Shown: positions 8,348 to 17,795, counted from the first letter of the stretch. The stretch: DNA of 64,000 bases from an uncultured Bacteroidota bacterium (GCA_902626585.1 CACOGA010000001.1:62001-126000); one strand, 5' to 3'. Notes: generated from the sequence alone by a model not told the origin. Numbers and translations are program-made.

Positions 8348-9913
8348 TTACCAGCTCCACATATCATGTTCAAAATTTCTAATTTTTTCTTTTATCCTTT
8401 CTGATTCCAAAAGTCTCATGAAAGAGTTATTTTTGATATAGTCTTTAACCTCCCGATTTTCATAGACATTCTCTTCTTTGTAAATAATCGAGCTAAATCT
8501 TCTTGAATTTATTATATCATCAAAAGTTATACTTTTTGAAGTATTTCTCTCATTGTAAGCTCTTCCTAACTTAAGTATATCTCTGGCATGAGGATAATAT
8601 ATCCAGAATAAAGGGGATAAATTAGATTTTTTAACCACAACTTCCTCTTCTTCGCGTTCGGAACAAGAATCAAAGGCAAGTATTTCCTCAGGAGTTGGTT
8701 TAATTGCAACATCTGTTGGTTCTGTAAACCACTTATTGATCTCATCACCATCATTAAATCCATCACCATCTGTATCGGCAACAAGTGGGTCGGTACCATA
8801 GGAATCCTCATCTAAGTCAGACAAGCCATCATTATCTGAATCAGGGCCATCAACTGGTGGTGCTTCGTAATTATCTGCGCATATTATATCATTGGAAGAA
8901 CCAAAATCATCAGAATTATCATCTGGGTCAATTGGAGTTGTAACCGGTGCGATACCAATTGGTCTGTAAATTAGCTCAGAATATTTTTTATCAAAATACC
9001 AAATTCCCTTAATTAACCATTGTTTCAGACTATAATACTCTAAGGGTAGATAATAAAAATCAACCCCCTCCACAAAAAAGTAGTCCTGTATTATTTGGGC
9101 GCAAATACCTGTATACTCAGTAATTTCATCCAAGCTAAGGGGATCAGCGTATCCATCAGGCTGCATAATTCTAACAGGTGCACCACCCTGAACATTTGGA
9201 TCATCATTTGTGAATCCCTTAAACATTTCATAAGTAAATAGATCACTTGTTAATGTACTATTTGTTCTAAATTCAAAATCTTGAATTTTAAAAGGAAATA
9301 TCTTTTGAAAAGTAGTATCATTAACAATGGATTTTTGTTCATCTGAAAGTAGATTTGGGTTCTCATATGGATTAAAATTTAAGCTATCAACTTGAACGGT
9401 TATCAAGTTTTTTAGCTCCTGTGATGCGTCATCTATACGATTTCTACCTCTTTCAGTCGGTTTTTGAATTTTAAAAATGTCATCAATTTTCTCTTCCTTT
9501 CTGATAAACTCTCCGTGAAATCCGCCTCTATCATATACATCTAAGTTTCCTTTCTCTATTTCTTGCCTTAACCACCAAAGCATTGGTCTTCTATTGTCAG
9601 CAACAACGTCAAATGTTACGGGGTAAAGTAGTGGGTAATTTACCCTTTGATCTAAATCAATAATTTCCCAAACAGTTGTTGACCATAAAACATCTTTATC
9701 GTCAACATATCCATACACTAGCGGGTCATCCTTATCTTCCTGAACTTGTGCTGCATTTCTAATACCAATATCTTCAGGATTCGCTGCATTTAAAATATTA
9801 CTAACACCTGATTTATATCTATTGCCTTGGGCATCAACATTAACTTGAGAAAACAAATCAATATTTACCAAGAATATGATTGAAAGAAGTGATATTTTTA
9901 ATTTATTAATCAT
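8348..9913 (-). CDS. gldN: Gliding motility / type IX secretion protein GldN with TSP3-like insert
   Basis: 521 residues, far longer than the usual roughly 300-350 of GldN. The signal peptide is about residues 1-22. Residues about 35-325 match GldN (NILNAANPEDIG, DVLWSTTVWEIIDLDQRVNYP, ELIYRPIGIAPV). The final about 90 residues also match GldN (FWIYYPHARDIL, RRFSSIIYKEENV, ending NFEHDMWSW). Between them, residues about 326-430, is an acidic segment with DSDNDGLSDLDED and DTDGDGFNDGDEI, the pattern of calcium-binding thrombospondin type 3 repeats, with a Cys pair near 345 and 417 that could close a loop. GldN partners GldK in the periplasmic ring of the type IX secretion system. Last gene of gldK-L-M-N; the frame is intact through the insert. 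Confidence 0.93.
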   Translation of the reverse strand: MINKLKISLLSIIFLVNIDLFSQVNVDAQGNRYKSGVSNILNAANPEDIGIRNAAQVQEDKDDPLVYGYVDDKDVLWSTTVWEIIDLDQRVNYPLLYPVTFDVVADNRRPMLWWLRQEIEKGNLDVYDRGGFHGEFIRKEEKIDDIFKIQKPTERGRNRIDDASQELKNLITVQVDSLNFNPYENPNLLSDEQKSIVNDTTFQKIFPFKIQDFEFRTNSTLTSDLFTYEMFKGFTNDDPNVQGGAPVRIMQPDGYADPLSLDEITEYTGICAQIIQDYFFVEGVDFYYLPLEYYSLKQWLIKGIWYFDKKYSELIYRPIGIAPVTTPIDPDDNSDDFGSSNDIICADNYEAPPVDGPDSDNDGLSDLDEDSYGTDPLVADTDGDGFNDGDEINKWFTEPTDVAIKPTPEEILAFDSCSEREEEEVVVKKSNLSPLFWIYYPHARDILKLGRAYNERNTSKSITFDDIINSRRFSSIIYKEENVYENREVKDYIKNNSFMRLLESERIKEKIRNFEHDMWSW

Positions 9914-9926
9914 ACAATTAAATTAT

Positions 9927-11654
9927 TTACCTAACTGTTAGTACAACCTGATTATCAGCTGTTAAAAACCTTGCGCCATTATCAATTTTAGCACTATTGT
10001 ATCTGATATCGAATATCTTGATATCTGTACCCCTTCCAGCTCTCATAATTTCACTTTTAACCCTTTGATTAAAAGCACCTCTAGTACCTCTAACTACACC
10101 AAGGTTACGAGCTCCTACTTTAACCTTAAATTCGGCAACGTTTAGTTTTAGTGAAGCGTCCAGTCTTGGGTTATTAAAAGAACCTACTAATGTACCAGAT
10201 GATATAGCCTGTTTAGCTAGGGTGTTACCATCTTCAGAGAAATCAGCAATAGGAGTGGGTAATTTTACTACATCAAATACTACAGCCGGAGAAACTATCC
10301 CCGAAACTTTGTCTTTGATAATTATTCTTACCTTTCCGTTTGTACCTCTTTCCTTTTCCATTATGTATTCTCCTGCTCTTGTAGATTGTCTTATGGTAGA
10401 AGGACTCATAATCTGAATATTTTCATTAGCTACACCGGGCATTGTAATATTAAGCTTATTCTCAATATCTTGGTATACTACGTTCATGTCAGGATTATTT
10501 ACAATAGCTAAAGGTGGATTAACAAAATATTCATGATCAATAGGTATTGTCTTTTCTACATCTTCACCTTTTTCAGTTCTGACAAAAACAATTTCACCTG
10601 TTAATTTTTTGGCACCTGGTCCTCCAACGTTTAGGTTAAGCTTTTCTAGAACAACTTCACCATTTTCCATAACATCAATAGCTCTGTACTCCTTCATTGG
10701 TCCATTTCCATTTTTAATTTTCACCTTACTAGCAACAAAGGTTTCATCGTATTTACCAAGTGCAACACTACCCTCAAGTTTTGAGTTTTCATAGAAAACA
10801 TTAACATTGGAAACGATAGCTCTTAGTGAACTTAAGTTTTCACCCAGAATTATTTCATTAACTGTGGAAACTAACGTTTTTACTACATTTAAGGCGTCCT
10901 CTTCCAATAAAGTGATTTTTGTTGTAGAAGCTATTTCAGGAAAACCCTCAAAGTTAAAATGAAGCCAGCTTTTAACTTTATCTTCACCTTTTCCAACTTT
11001 CACTGGGTCGGTATTGAAGCTGCTCTCAACTAGGTTTCTGAGAGATGATGTTGACTCATCCCACCTTTTTTTGATTATTGTATCATTAGATCCAATATTT
11101 GAATTATTAATAGCGTCTGTAGCAACATCTCTAAAGTTATTTACCAATCTTACAAATTCTCTTCCTGCATCAGTGTATCCGTCCTCAGTTCCATTCATAA
11201 ATAGAACTTCATCATAAGCTTGAGAATTGTCCATTCTTTCATAATCACCTAAGGTTTCTGGAATAGAACCGTTGATAGTTCTACCATAATCATTTTCCTT
11301 TATTTTTACAGGTCTTTTGAATATTTGATCCGGATTGTCATCAGAGGCTGTTATTAAATCGTTACCTTTTTTGTTGATAAATTCGACTAATTCGTCTGTA
11401 GCAACTGCAATCCTGTTTACTGTCTCGTAAGGAGCATACCAAACAATAGAGTCATTTTTTGCACTACTTTGCATTACCGATAAAGCAACCTTGTTGGATG
11501 CCTGTAATGATTTAGAGGATTTAGAAACCTCTCTCTCAATTTCACCAAAGGTCATTAATACTTCCTTTGACATATTCAAAGCTAGCATAGCAATAAAAAC
11601 AAGATACATCAGATTGATCATCTTCTGTCTTGCATTTTCTTTTCCTCCTGCCAT
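9927..11654 (-). CDS. gldM: Type IX secretion motor protein GldM
   Basis: 575 residues, a little longer than the usual about 515. The N-terminus is diagnostic: MAGGKENARQKMINLMYLVF, with one membrane helix at about residues 13-32 that packs against GldL in the inner-membrane proton-driven motor. The rest is periplasmic, a helical domain to about residue 225, then beta domains with Gly-rich strands (NVGGPGAKKLTGEIVFVRT; GSFNNPRLDASLKLNVAEF) ending in VVLTVR. GldM spans the periplasm to the GldK/GldN ring. It lies 13 bases upstream of gldN and 61 downstream of gldL. Confidence 0.97.
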   Translation of the reverse strand: MAGGKENARQKMINLMYLVFIAMLALNMSKEVLMTFGEIEREVSKSSKSLQASNKVALSVMQSSAKNDSIVWYAPYETVNRIAVATDELVEFINKKGNDLITASDDNPDQIFKRPVKIKENDYGRTINGSIPETLGDYERMDNSQAYDEVLFMNGTEDGYTDAGREFVRLVNNFRDVATDAINNSNIGSNDTIIKKRWDESTSSLRNLVESSFNTDPVKVGKGEDKVKSWLHFNFEGFPEIASTTKITLLEEDALNVVKTLVSTVNEIILGENLSSLRAIVSNVNVFYENSKLEGSVALGKYDETFVASKVKIKNGNGPMKEYRAIDVMENGEVVLEKLNLNVGGPGAKKLTGEIVFVRTEKGEDVEKTIPIDHEYFVNPPLAIVNNPDMNVVYQDIENKLNITMPGVANENIQIMSPSTIRQSTRAGEYIMEKERGTNGKVRIIIKDKVSGIVSPAVVFDVVKLPTPIADFSEDGNTLAKQAISSGTLVGSFNNPRLDASLKLNVAEFKVKVGARNLGVVRGTRGAFNQRVKSEIMRAGRGTDIKIFDIRYNSAKIDNGARFLTADNQVVLTVR

Positions 11655-11715
11655 AATTTTATTTTTTTGTTTTAATTATTATTGAAATTCAAGTATTTGG
11701 ATTAAATAATAAAAA

Positions 11716-12246
11716 TTATTTTTTATTCATTGCATTAAGAACCCCACCATAAACATTATTAAGAGATTCTAAATTTTTAGCTAGGCTTTCCATTTGAGCT
11801 GTTAGCTTGTTTGCATTATCAGCAAACTCTTTATTTATTTTTGCTAATTCACCAGCATTGTCAGCTCCTGCTTTTGCAGATGCCTCAAAGTCTTTAATAC
11901 TCTTAGTTAAGCCATTAACAACACTCTGATCTAACTGAGCTTTTTTGATCATATCATCAATTTTTTCACTCATTAGAGCCTTAGGAGTCTTTTTATCTCC
12001 ACCCGAACCAGATTTACCTCCTGCAAGCTCAGGGTAAACCTCTTCCCAAGCATAGTCTTCTCCTGGGGGATCAAAAGCTGAAAGTGCAAATATAATCGCC
12101 TCTGTAACCAGTCCAATTGTAAGCATTAAATTACCGGTAAGAAAACCTGCCTGAAAGTGGGTAATTTTCATAAGTGCACCTATAATTACAACAGCAGCAC
12201 CCATACCATAGGCAAAATTCATTTGTGTTTTATTTAGTAGTCTCAT
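11716..12246 (-). CDS. gldL: Type IX secretion motor protein GldL
   Basis: 176 residues. Two membrane helices, about residues 11-28 and 36-58, carry the family pattern NFAYGMGAAVVIIGALMKITHFQ and TIGLVTEAIIFALSAFDPP; the Glu in the second helix (near residue 49) is the conserved membrane glutamate of GldL tied to proton use. After an extended linker (WEEVYPEL, Gly/Ser-rich) follows a cytoplasmic helical domain (about 85-176), predicted coiled coil. It is somewhat shorter than the usual about 200-230 residues, through a short cytoplasmic tail. It forms the motor with GldM, encoded immediately downstream. Confidence 0.96.
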   Translation of the reverse strand: MRLLNKTQMNFAYGMGAAVVIIGALMKITHFQAGFLTGNLMLTIGLVTEAIIFALSAFDPPGEDYAWEEVYPELAGGKSGSGGDKKTPKALMSEKIDDMIKKAQLDQSVVNGLTKSIKDFEASAKAGADNAGELAKINKEFADNANKLTAQMESLAKNLESLNNVYGGVLNAMNKK

Positions 12247-12281
12247 TTTTTTGGTTTTTAATTATTTGTTTTATTTTGATA

Positions 12282-13931
12282 TTATTTAATAGAACTTCTT
12301 CTATTATTTTGTTTTCGTATTGATGCATTAGTCATAGCATTCGCTGTCATATCAGCTCCTAAATAGTCGTGAACCGTTCTAAATCCAATATAACTTCTGG
12401 CTTGATCAGCGTTTTCATAATCCCTTGAGCTAACCTGTAAGAAATACTTAACATCCTTCCAAGAACCACCTCTAACAACCTTAAGTTCATTTTCTACATC
12501 ATTAACGTTAGGGTTAATAGTTGACGAGAATTCATAAGCTTCAGGCTCGTATGATGAATCAATCCACTCCGATACATTTCCGGACATATTATAAAGATTA
12601 TAGCCATTAGGGTCGTATGCATTGGCTTCAACAGTGTATAGTGCCTGATCGACGGAATAATCACCTCTCATAGGCTTAAAGTTTGCCATAAAGCAACCTC
12701 TGTCATTCTTTGTGTAAGGTCCACCCCATGGATACATAGCTCCTTGTAAACCACCTCTTGCTGCAAATTCCCACTCAGCTTCAGTTGGAAGTCTAAACTC
12801 AGGGACTAAACTTTTTTTCTTTTTAGTTTTTTGATAATTGTTTTTTGTTTTGGTTCTCCATTCACAAAAAGCCTTCGCTTGATGCCATGTAACACCAACA
12901 ACAGGGTAATCATTGTATGCATCATGCCAGAAATAGTCATTATGCATAGGCTCATTGTATGAATAATTAAAATCCCTAATCCATACAGTAGTATCAGGGT
13001 ATATCGGAATCGGAACTTCCTTAATATAATTTTCTCTTCTGGTTACCGGAAATTCTGAGTGTATAAATTCATCGTCAATAATAACTTCAACACCCTCATC
13101 TGTGAAACCTCCTGTGTCAGTTTCTTCTAATATCTTAAACTTTAGCAATGATCCAGGTTCTGATAAATCAATTACACCGGGCGCCAAGTTACCGTCCTCA
13201 TCATAAAAACTTTCAATAGCAATTCTCCTATGTTCATCCATCCTGGCTAAATATCCGTTAGGGCCAGATAAATTGGTATACTTATTTTCATATGTGAACT
13301 TATCTACCTTCCAAGAGAATACCATATCATTGAAAATTTGATCCTCATCAAATAAGAATTGTCTAACCACCTCAGCATACTCACTGTCTTGGTTAAAGAA
13401 AATTGAATCTCTGGAGTATGATGATTTTAAGTTGCCATAAGTGGGTCCAAAATAATCTAAATCAACATCCCAGTCGAGATCGGTCTTACCATCCCAATCT
13501 GTATCTTCGTCTGCCTCCTTACTAGCTTTTTCAGATTTATATAAATATTTGAAGTATTCGCTCTCAGGTCCAATGTCGTCTCTGTCTCTAAATTGTTCAG
13601 CAAGTGCTGTTCTGATAACGGAATCCCTGACCCATCTAACAAATTGCCTGTACTCTGAATTTGTTATTTCTGTCTCATCCATGTAAAATGATCTGACAGT
13701 AACAGTTTTTGTTGGGGCATCTTGGATAGATGGCATATCATCATCTGATTTTCCCATGATGAATGAACCACCAGGGACAAGTACCATCCCAAATGGTTTT
13801 TCAGCATAATATTTGTTTCCTTTCACTCCAACGAGCTCACCTTTAGACTTCTTAAGGCTACCATTTGAGCCACAACTTAAGACTAACAGTGTTAAGATAA
13901 AAAAGGTAAAGATTTTATTCATTTTATGCAT
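12282..13931 (-). CDS. gldK: Gliding motility lipoprotein GldK
   Basis: 549 residues. Lipoprotein signal MNKIFTFFILTLLVLSC (lipobox Cys at residue 20), placing it at the outer membrane facing the periplasm. Residues about 45-100 and 330-530 match the formylglycine-generating-enzyme (sulfatase-modifying factor) fold: GMVLVPGGSFIMG, RLPTEAEWEFAARGG, YNMSGNVSEWIDSSY, VVRGGSWKD. In GldK/PorK this fold is structural and builds the type IX ring with GldN. A long acidic middle part (about 100-300, including DTDWDGKTDLDWDVDLDY) separates the halves. First gene of gldKLMN. The start may instead be the ATG at 13920-13922 three codons in; both leave the signal peptide intact. Confidence 0.96.
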   Translation of the reverse strand: MHKMNKIFTFFILTLLVLSCGSNGSLKKSKGELVGVKGNKYYAEKPFGMVLVPGGSFIMGKSDDDMPSIQDAPTKTVTVRSFYMDETEITNSEYRQFVRWVRDSVIRTALAEQFRDRDDIGPESEYFKYLYKSEKASKEADEDTDWDGKTDLDWDVDLDYFGPTYGNLKSSYSRDSIFFNQDSEYAEVVRQFLFDEDQIFNDMVFSWKVDKFTYENKYTNLSGPNGYLARMDEHRRIAIESFYDEDGNLAPGVIDLSEPGSLLKFKILEETDTGGFTDEGVEVIIDDEFIHSEFPVTRRENYIKEVPIPIYPDTTVWIRDFNYSYNEPMHNDYFWHDAYNDYPVVGVTWHQAKAFCEWRTKTKNNYQKTKKKKSLVPEFRLPTEAEWEFAARGGLQGAMYPWGGPYTKNDRGCFMANFKPMRGDYSVDQALYTVEANAYDPNGYNLYNMSGNVSEWIDSSYEPEAYEFSSTINPNVNDVENELKVVRGGSWKDVKYFLQVSSRDYENADQARSYIGFRTVHDYLGADMTANAMTNASIRKQNNRRSSIK

Positions 13932-13933
13932 AT

Positions 13934-13991
13934 ACTTTTTTAAAAAAGTGGGGTAAACTTACCCATATAAATTCAAATAAACAAATTATAT
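13934..13991 (-). promoter_or_regulatory. gldK upstream region: candidate promoter with two palindromes
   Basis: Two adjacent inverted repeats lie just upstream of gldK: ACTTTTTTAAAAAAGT (13934-13949, perfect 16-mer) and GGGTAA-AC-TTACCC (13951-13964). On the minus strand a TTTG about 20 bases upstream of TAAGTTTA (a one-base mismatch to TAnnTTTG) forms a possible promoter whose -7 box overlaps the second palindrome. The palindromes could be an operator or a leader hairpin; chance is possible for the AT-rich one. Confidence 0.4.
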
Positions 13992-14020
13992 TATTATCTA
14001 AGTTTTAATATTTAATAAAA

Positions 14021-15208
14021 CTATAAAATATTTTTCTTTATAGCTTTAAACCATCTATCAGGAATATTACCGTTTTTAGCTGTTTCATAATCTTCCTCCG
14101 TACAGGGTAATAACGTTGTTTGTTTTAGTTTAGTATTTGAGCCTTCTCCAAAAATTTCAATCCACCATCTAGATGTACTTTTATTTTTATAAAAAAGTAA
14201 TTCATACTCGTCAACCAATACTGTAAACTTGTTGTAATCGTCATCATTGCTAAAATCTGAGTCTAAAACTCTGCAGTTAACCCCTTCAATGAAGTACCAG
14301 ATTACTTGGGAAATTAGCATTTCGGTTATCTCATCTTCGTTAGAGGATTTATATTCAAAAATTCCAAATGAGCTTACCTTATTGCTGATTCCAGCGTATC
14401 TGCTAATTGCACAAATTTCTTTTCCGTCAAATCCATTAGGTGAAAATTTTTGACGAGAGCTCAATTCAGAGGCTCTTACAGATTTCATATCAATACTAAC
14501 TATGTCAGCATCCCTCATTACAGGCTCAACCAATCTTATTTTTGAAGAAACCTCTCCTAATCGATATGCCTCGAAATACAGATTATCCATTAAATCAATT
14601 TCCTCCTGAGAATTGTGGTATGTTTGATATCCAATATTTGAGTAATTGAATAAATTATGAGGCTCCTCCAAAATTACTTTACCTAGATAGCTGAGATTAT
14701 TGATTGGCTTTGATGAATCTCCTATGTCAAAATTTGAATCAACATTAACAATATTAACCGTGTTTTGTATGGAATCATAAGACCTGTAAACCGAATATAA
14801 CAGATCCTGACTACCACCAATCAATATTGGAATAATTTTCTTTTTAAAGAGGATAGTTAGTAGAGAAAGTAGTCTACCGTAAGTTTCTTCAGCATTATTT
14901 CCAAGAATTAAATTACCCAAATCTGAAATTTGTGATGACCAATTGCCAGGATATAGATTATAAAATGATTTTCTTATTTCATTCAGATTAAGATCATCAC
15001 CAAGATAATCTACAGAATTTCTTTCCTCAGGAACACCCAAAATCGCAATCTTCACTGAATCTAAATCAGGAATTCCTTTTTGAGATGAATGAATTTTAAT
15101 TCTATTTCCAAGAATTAAAGATGACATTAGTTCATTGTGTACTAATAAATGGTCGTCAACAGGTTTTAATAAGTCGTCAAAGGGTGATGTTAAATAATCT
15201 GAACCCAT
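14021..15208 (-). CDS. Arginase/formimidoylglutamase-family protein, probably catalytically inactive
   Basis: 395 residues. The layout is that of the ureohydrolase (arginase, agmatinase, formimidoylglutamase) fold, and homologs are found upstream of gldK in other Flavobacteriia. The metal-binding motifs are degraded: the GG(D)H loop is GGSQD (131-135), the DAHxD motif is DSNFD (157-161), and the SxDxDxxDP motif is SIDMKSV (238-244). Thus the His of motif 1, the His of motif 2 and the second Asp of motif 3 are replaced. A two-manganese hydrolase is unlikely. It starts one base after the topA stop and is followed by gldK, so a role tied to type IX secretion or simply historical linkage is possible. 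Function unknown. Confidence 0.8.
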   Translation of the reverse strand: MGSDYLTSPFDDLLKPVDDHLLVHNELMSSLILGNRIKIHSSQKGIPDLDSVKIAILGVPEERNSVDYLGDDLNLNEIRKSFYNLYPGNWSSQISDLGNLILGNNAEETYGRLLSLLTILFKKKIIPILIGGSQDLLYSVYRSYDSIQNTVNIVNVDSNFDIGDSSKPINNLSYLGKVILEEPHNLFNYSNIGYQTYHNSQEEIDLMDNLYFEAYRLGEVSSKIRLVEPVMRDADIVSIDMKSVRASELSSRQKFSPNGFDGKEICAISRYAGISNKVSSFGIFEYKSSNEDEITEMLISQVIWYFIEGVNCRVLDSDFSNDDDYNKFTVLVDEYELLFYKNKSTSRWWIEIFGEGSNTKLKQTTLLPCTEEDYETAKNGNIPDRWFKAIKKNIL

Positions 15209-17674
15209 TTATTTGACTGATTTTTTTGAAGAGTTCGCCTTGTATATTTCCTTTGCCTCATCAAGATTCATTGCCTTGACATCCAAATTTTTATCTATAA
15301 GTATTTTCTTCTTATTTTTCATAAGGTAAAATTTACCCCATCTTCCTTTTTCAACTCTAATCCCCTCTTCCTCCCAATTATGGATAACTTTTTCCTTTTC
15401 TTTTTGCTTCTTATCTTCAATGATTTCTTCAATTTCCTCGGAGCTTAGGTTATCCCAATCATATTTCTTGTTTACATTAATAAAAATATTATCCCATTTT
15501 ATGTAAGGGCCAAACCTACCTTTTCCTTTTTGAACATCTTTTCCCTCATATGTATGAATTGGAGCATCAGCTTTAATTTTTTCCTCAACTAATGAAATTG
15601 CATCTTCTAAGGAAATAGTAGTGGGAGATTTACCATTCGAAATCGAAATAAATTTTTTTCCGAATTTTATGTAAGGCCCGTATCTACCATTATTTGATAT
15701 TAGTTCTTCCCCTTTATATTCACCCAAACTGCGTGGCAATTGAAAAAGGGAAAGTGCTTCATCAAGAGTAACTGATTCGATCTGGAAATCTTGGGATAAG
15801 CTAGCAAATTTTGGTTTCTCATCATCTTCAACCGTGCCAATTTGAACCATAGGGCCAAATTTACCTAGCCTAACACTTACTTCTTTATTATTTTCTGGGT
15901 GAGTACCTAAAACTCTTTTGCCACTTTGACGTGAAGCGTTTTGTTGAACATCCTCAACAACTGGATGAAAATTTCCGTAAAATTTTTTCATCATTTCTGT
16001 CCAATCTTTTTTACCATCAGCAATACTGTCAAAGTCTTGTTCAACTTTGGCGGTAAAGTTATAATCCATAATATATTCGAAATGATTAGTTAAGAAATCC
16101 GTAACAATCATTCCAATGTCTGTGGGAACCAACTTTCCTTTGTCTGAACCATACTTTTCACTTAAAATATTTTCTGAGATATCTCCGCTGAAAGAAGTAA
16201 TTTTCAATACCTCTCTAGATTTAGCTTCGGATGAACCTTTTTCGACATAACCTCTATTTTGAATTGTCGAAATTGTTGGAGCGTAGGTGGATGGCCTTCC
16301 AATTCCTAACTCTTCTAGTTTTTTTACTAATGAAGCTTCAGAATATCTAAACGGCGGTCTACTAAATTTTTGCTGAGCAAAAATCTCACATAATTCTAAA
16401 ACATCATTATCACTGAAACCGGGTAATATTCCGTGATTATCGTTACGTTCATCCTCTTTAGATACCTGATAAAGTTTTAAATAACCATCAAATTTGATAA
16501 CCTCTCCACTTGCAGCAAATATTTCACTTCCCTTTGAATTGGAAATTTTAATATTTGTTTTTTCTAATTCGGCTGGTTTCATTTGCGAAGCCAAAGTTCT
16601 ATTCAAAATCAAATTATAAAGTCTTTTCTGATCATAATCTTTGATATCATCTACGGACATGGAGAAGTTCGTTGGACGGACTGCTTCATGTGCCTGCTGT
16701 GCACTTTTTGATTTTGTACTAAAATTTTTTGGGTTAGAATATGACTCACCAAAAACACGTAGAACCTGTTTTTTTGCCTCCTCAATGGCTAGGTTTGATA
16801 AATTAACACTATCAGTTCTCATGTAAGTAATGTGTCCAGATTCATACAATCTTTGTGCAACACTCATTGTTTTTGAAACAGGAAAAGATAGTTTTCTAGA
16901 TGCTTCTTGCTGTAAAGTAGAGGTTGTAAAAGGGGCTGGAGCAGATTTTTTAGTGGGTTTCTTTTGGATTTCTGAAACATTAAAATTTGCACCACTTAGT
17001 TTGCGTAAAAAGTCCACGGCTTCTTCCCTAGAATCGTATTCATTAGCTAATCTGGCAATAAATTCTTTACCATTTGAATTTTTAAAAATTGCTTCAACTC
17101 TAAAAGAAGAAACAGAAATATAATTCCGGATTTCTCTCTCTTTTTCAACTAATAGTCTTACAGCGACTGATTGAACTCTACCAGCTGAAAGGCCTCCTTT
17201 TACTTTTCTCCACAAAACCGGAGACAGCTCATAACCAACAATCCTGTCAAGTACTCTTCTAGCCTGTTGTGCATCAACCAAATTGTAATTAATAGATCTT
17301 GGATTATTTATGGCATTTGTTATTGCTGTTTTTGTAATCTCGTTAAAGACAATTCTTTTGGTATTATCTGCATTCAATTTTAGCGTTCTAAAAAGGTGCC
17401 ATGCAATTGCTTCTCCTTCACGGTCTTCATCACTTGCAAGCCATATGGTCTTTGATTTTTTAACCAAGTCCTTTAAATTTTTAACTATTGTTTTTTTGTC
17501 AGTTGAAACTTCATATTTGGGCTCAAAATTATTATCGACGTCAATTCCCAAGTTTTTTGAAGGTAAGTCAGAAATATGACCAAAACTAGAAGTAACCATA
17601 TACTGATCTCCTAAATATTTTTCAATTGTTTTGGCTTTTGCCGGTGACTCAACTATTACTAAATTGTCTGCCAT
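15209..17674 (-). CDS. topA: DNA topoisomerase I
   Basis: 821 residues. Type IA topoisomerase that relaxes negative supercoils. The Toprim domain opens the protein (LVIVESPAKAKTIEKYLG; SDEDREGEAIAWH near residue 78), the catalytic Tyr is in HITYMRTDSVNLS near residue 290, and the conserved GIGRPSTYAPTI follows near 455. The C-terminal about 220 residues carry repeated GKFGPMVQIG, GRYGPYIKFG, GRFGPYIKW and GRWGKFYLM units, the Bacteroidota/Gram-positive-like zinc-free repeat type rather than Cys4 zinc fingers. The stop directly abuts the next start. A TACATTTG box lies 18 bases upstream of the start. Confidence 0.97.
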   Translation of the reverse strand: MADNLVIVESPAKAKTIEKYLGDQYMVTSSFGHISDLPSKNLGIDVDNNFEPKYEVSTDKKTIVKNLKDLVKKSKTIWLASDEDREGEAIAWHLFRTLKLNADNTKRIVFNEITKTAITNAINNPRSINYNLVDAQQARRVLDRIVGYELSPVLWRKVKGGLSAGRVQSVAVRLLVEKEREIRNYISVSSFRVEAIFKNSNGKEFIARLANEYDSREEAVDFLRKLSGANFNVSEIQKKPTKKSAPAPFTTSTLQQEASRKLSFPVSKTMSVAQRLYESGHITYMRTDSVNLSNLAIEEAKKQVLRVFGESYSNPKNFSTKSKSAQQAHEAVRPTNFSMSVDDIKDYDQKRLYNLILNRTLASQMKPAELEKTNIKISNSKGSEIFAASGEVIKFDGYLKLYQVSKEDERNDNHGILPGFSDNDVLELCEIFAQQKFSRPPFRYSEASLVKKLEELGIGRPSTYAPTISTIQNRGYVEKGSSEAKSREVLKITSFSGDISENILSEKYGSDKGKLVPTDIGMIVTDFLTNHFEYIMDYNFTAKVEQDFDSIADGKKDWTEMMKKFYGNFHPVVEDVQQNASRQSGKRVLGTHPENNKEVSVRLGKFGPMVQIGTVEDDEKPKFASLSQDFQIESVTLDEALSLFQLPRSLGEYKGEELISNNGRYGPYIKFGKKFISISNGKSPTTISLEDAISLVEEKIKADAPIHTYEGKDVQKGKGRFGPYIKWDNIFINVNKKYDWDNLSSEEIEEIIEDKKQKEKEKVIHNWEEEGIRVEKGRWGKFYLMKNKKKILIDKNLDVKAMNLDEAKEIYKANSSKKSVK

Positions 17675-17692
17675 TTTTGGTTTTTAGGTGTA

Positions 17693-17700
17693 CAAATGTA
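17693..17700 (-). promoter_or_regulatory. Probable -7 element of topA promoter
   Basis: TACATTTG, a full TAnnTTTG match, 18 bases upstream of the topA ATG on the minus strand. No TTG sits at the ideal 19-20 spacing. Confidence 0.5.
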
Positions 17701-17787
17701 GATTTTTTTTTCAAAATACATATTTCAAATATCAAGCCACAAAATTAATATTAAAATTGAAAACATGACAAATTGTCGTATTTTATA

Positions 17788-17795
17788 TATATTTG
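17788..17795 (+). promoter_or_regulatory. Probable -7 element of miaB promoter
   Basis: TATATTTG, a full TAnnTTTG match, in the divergent topA-miaB region. It would start transcription near 17800, upstream of both candidate miaB starts (ATT at 17820, TTG at 17859). No well-spaced TTG upstream was found. Confidence 0.5.
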
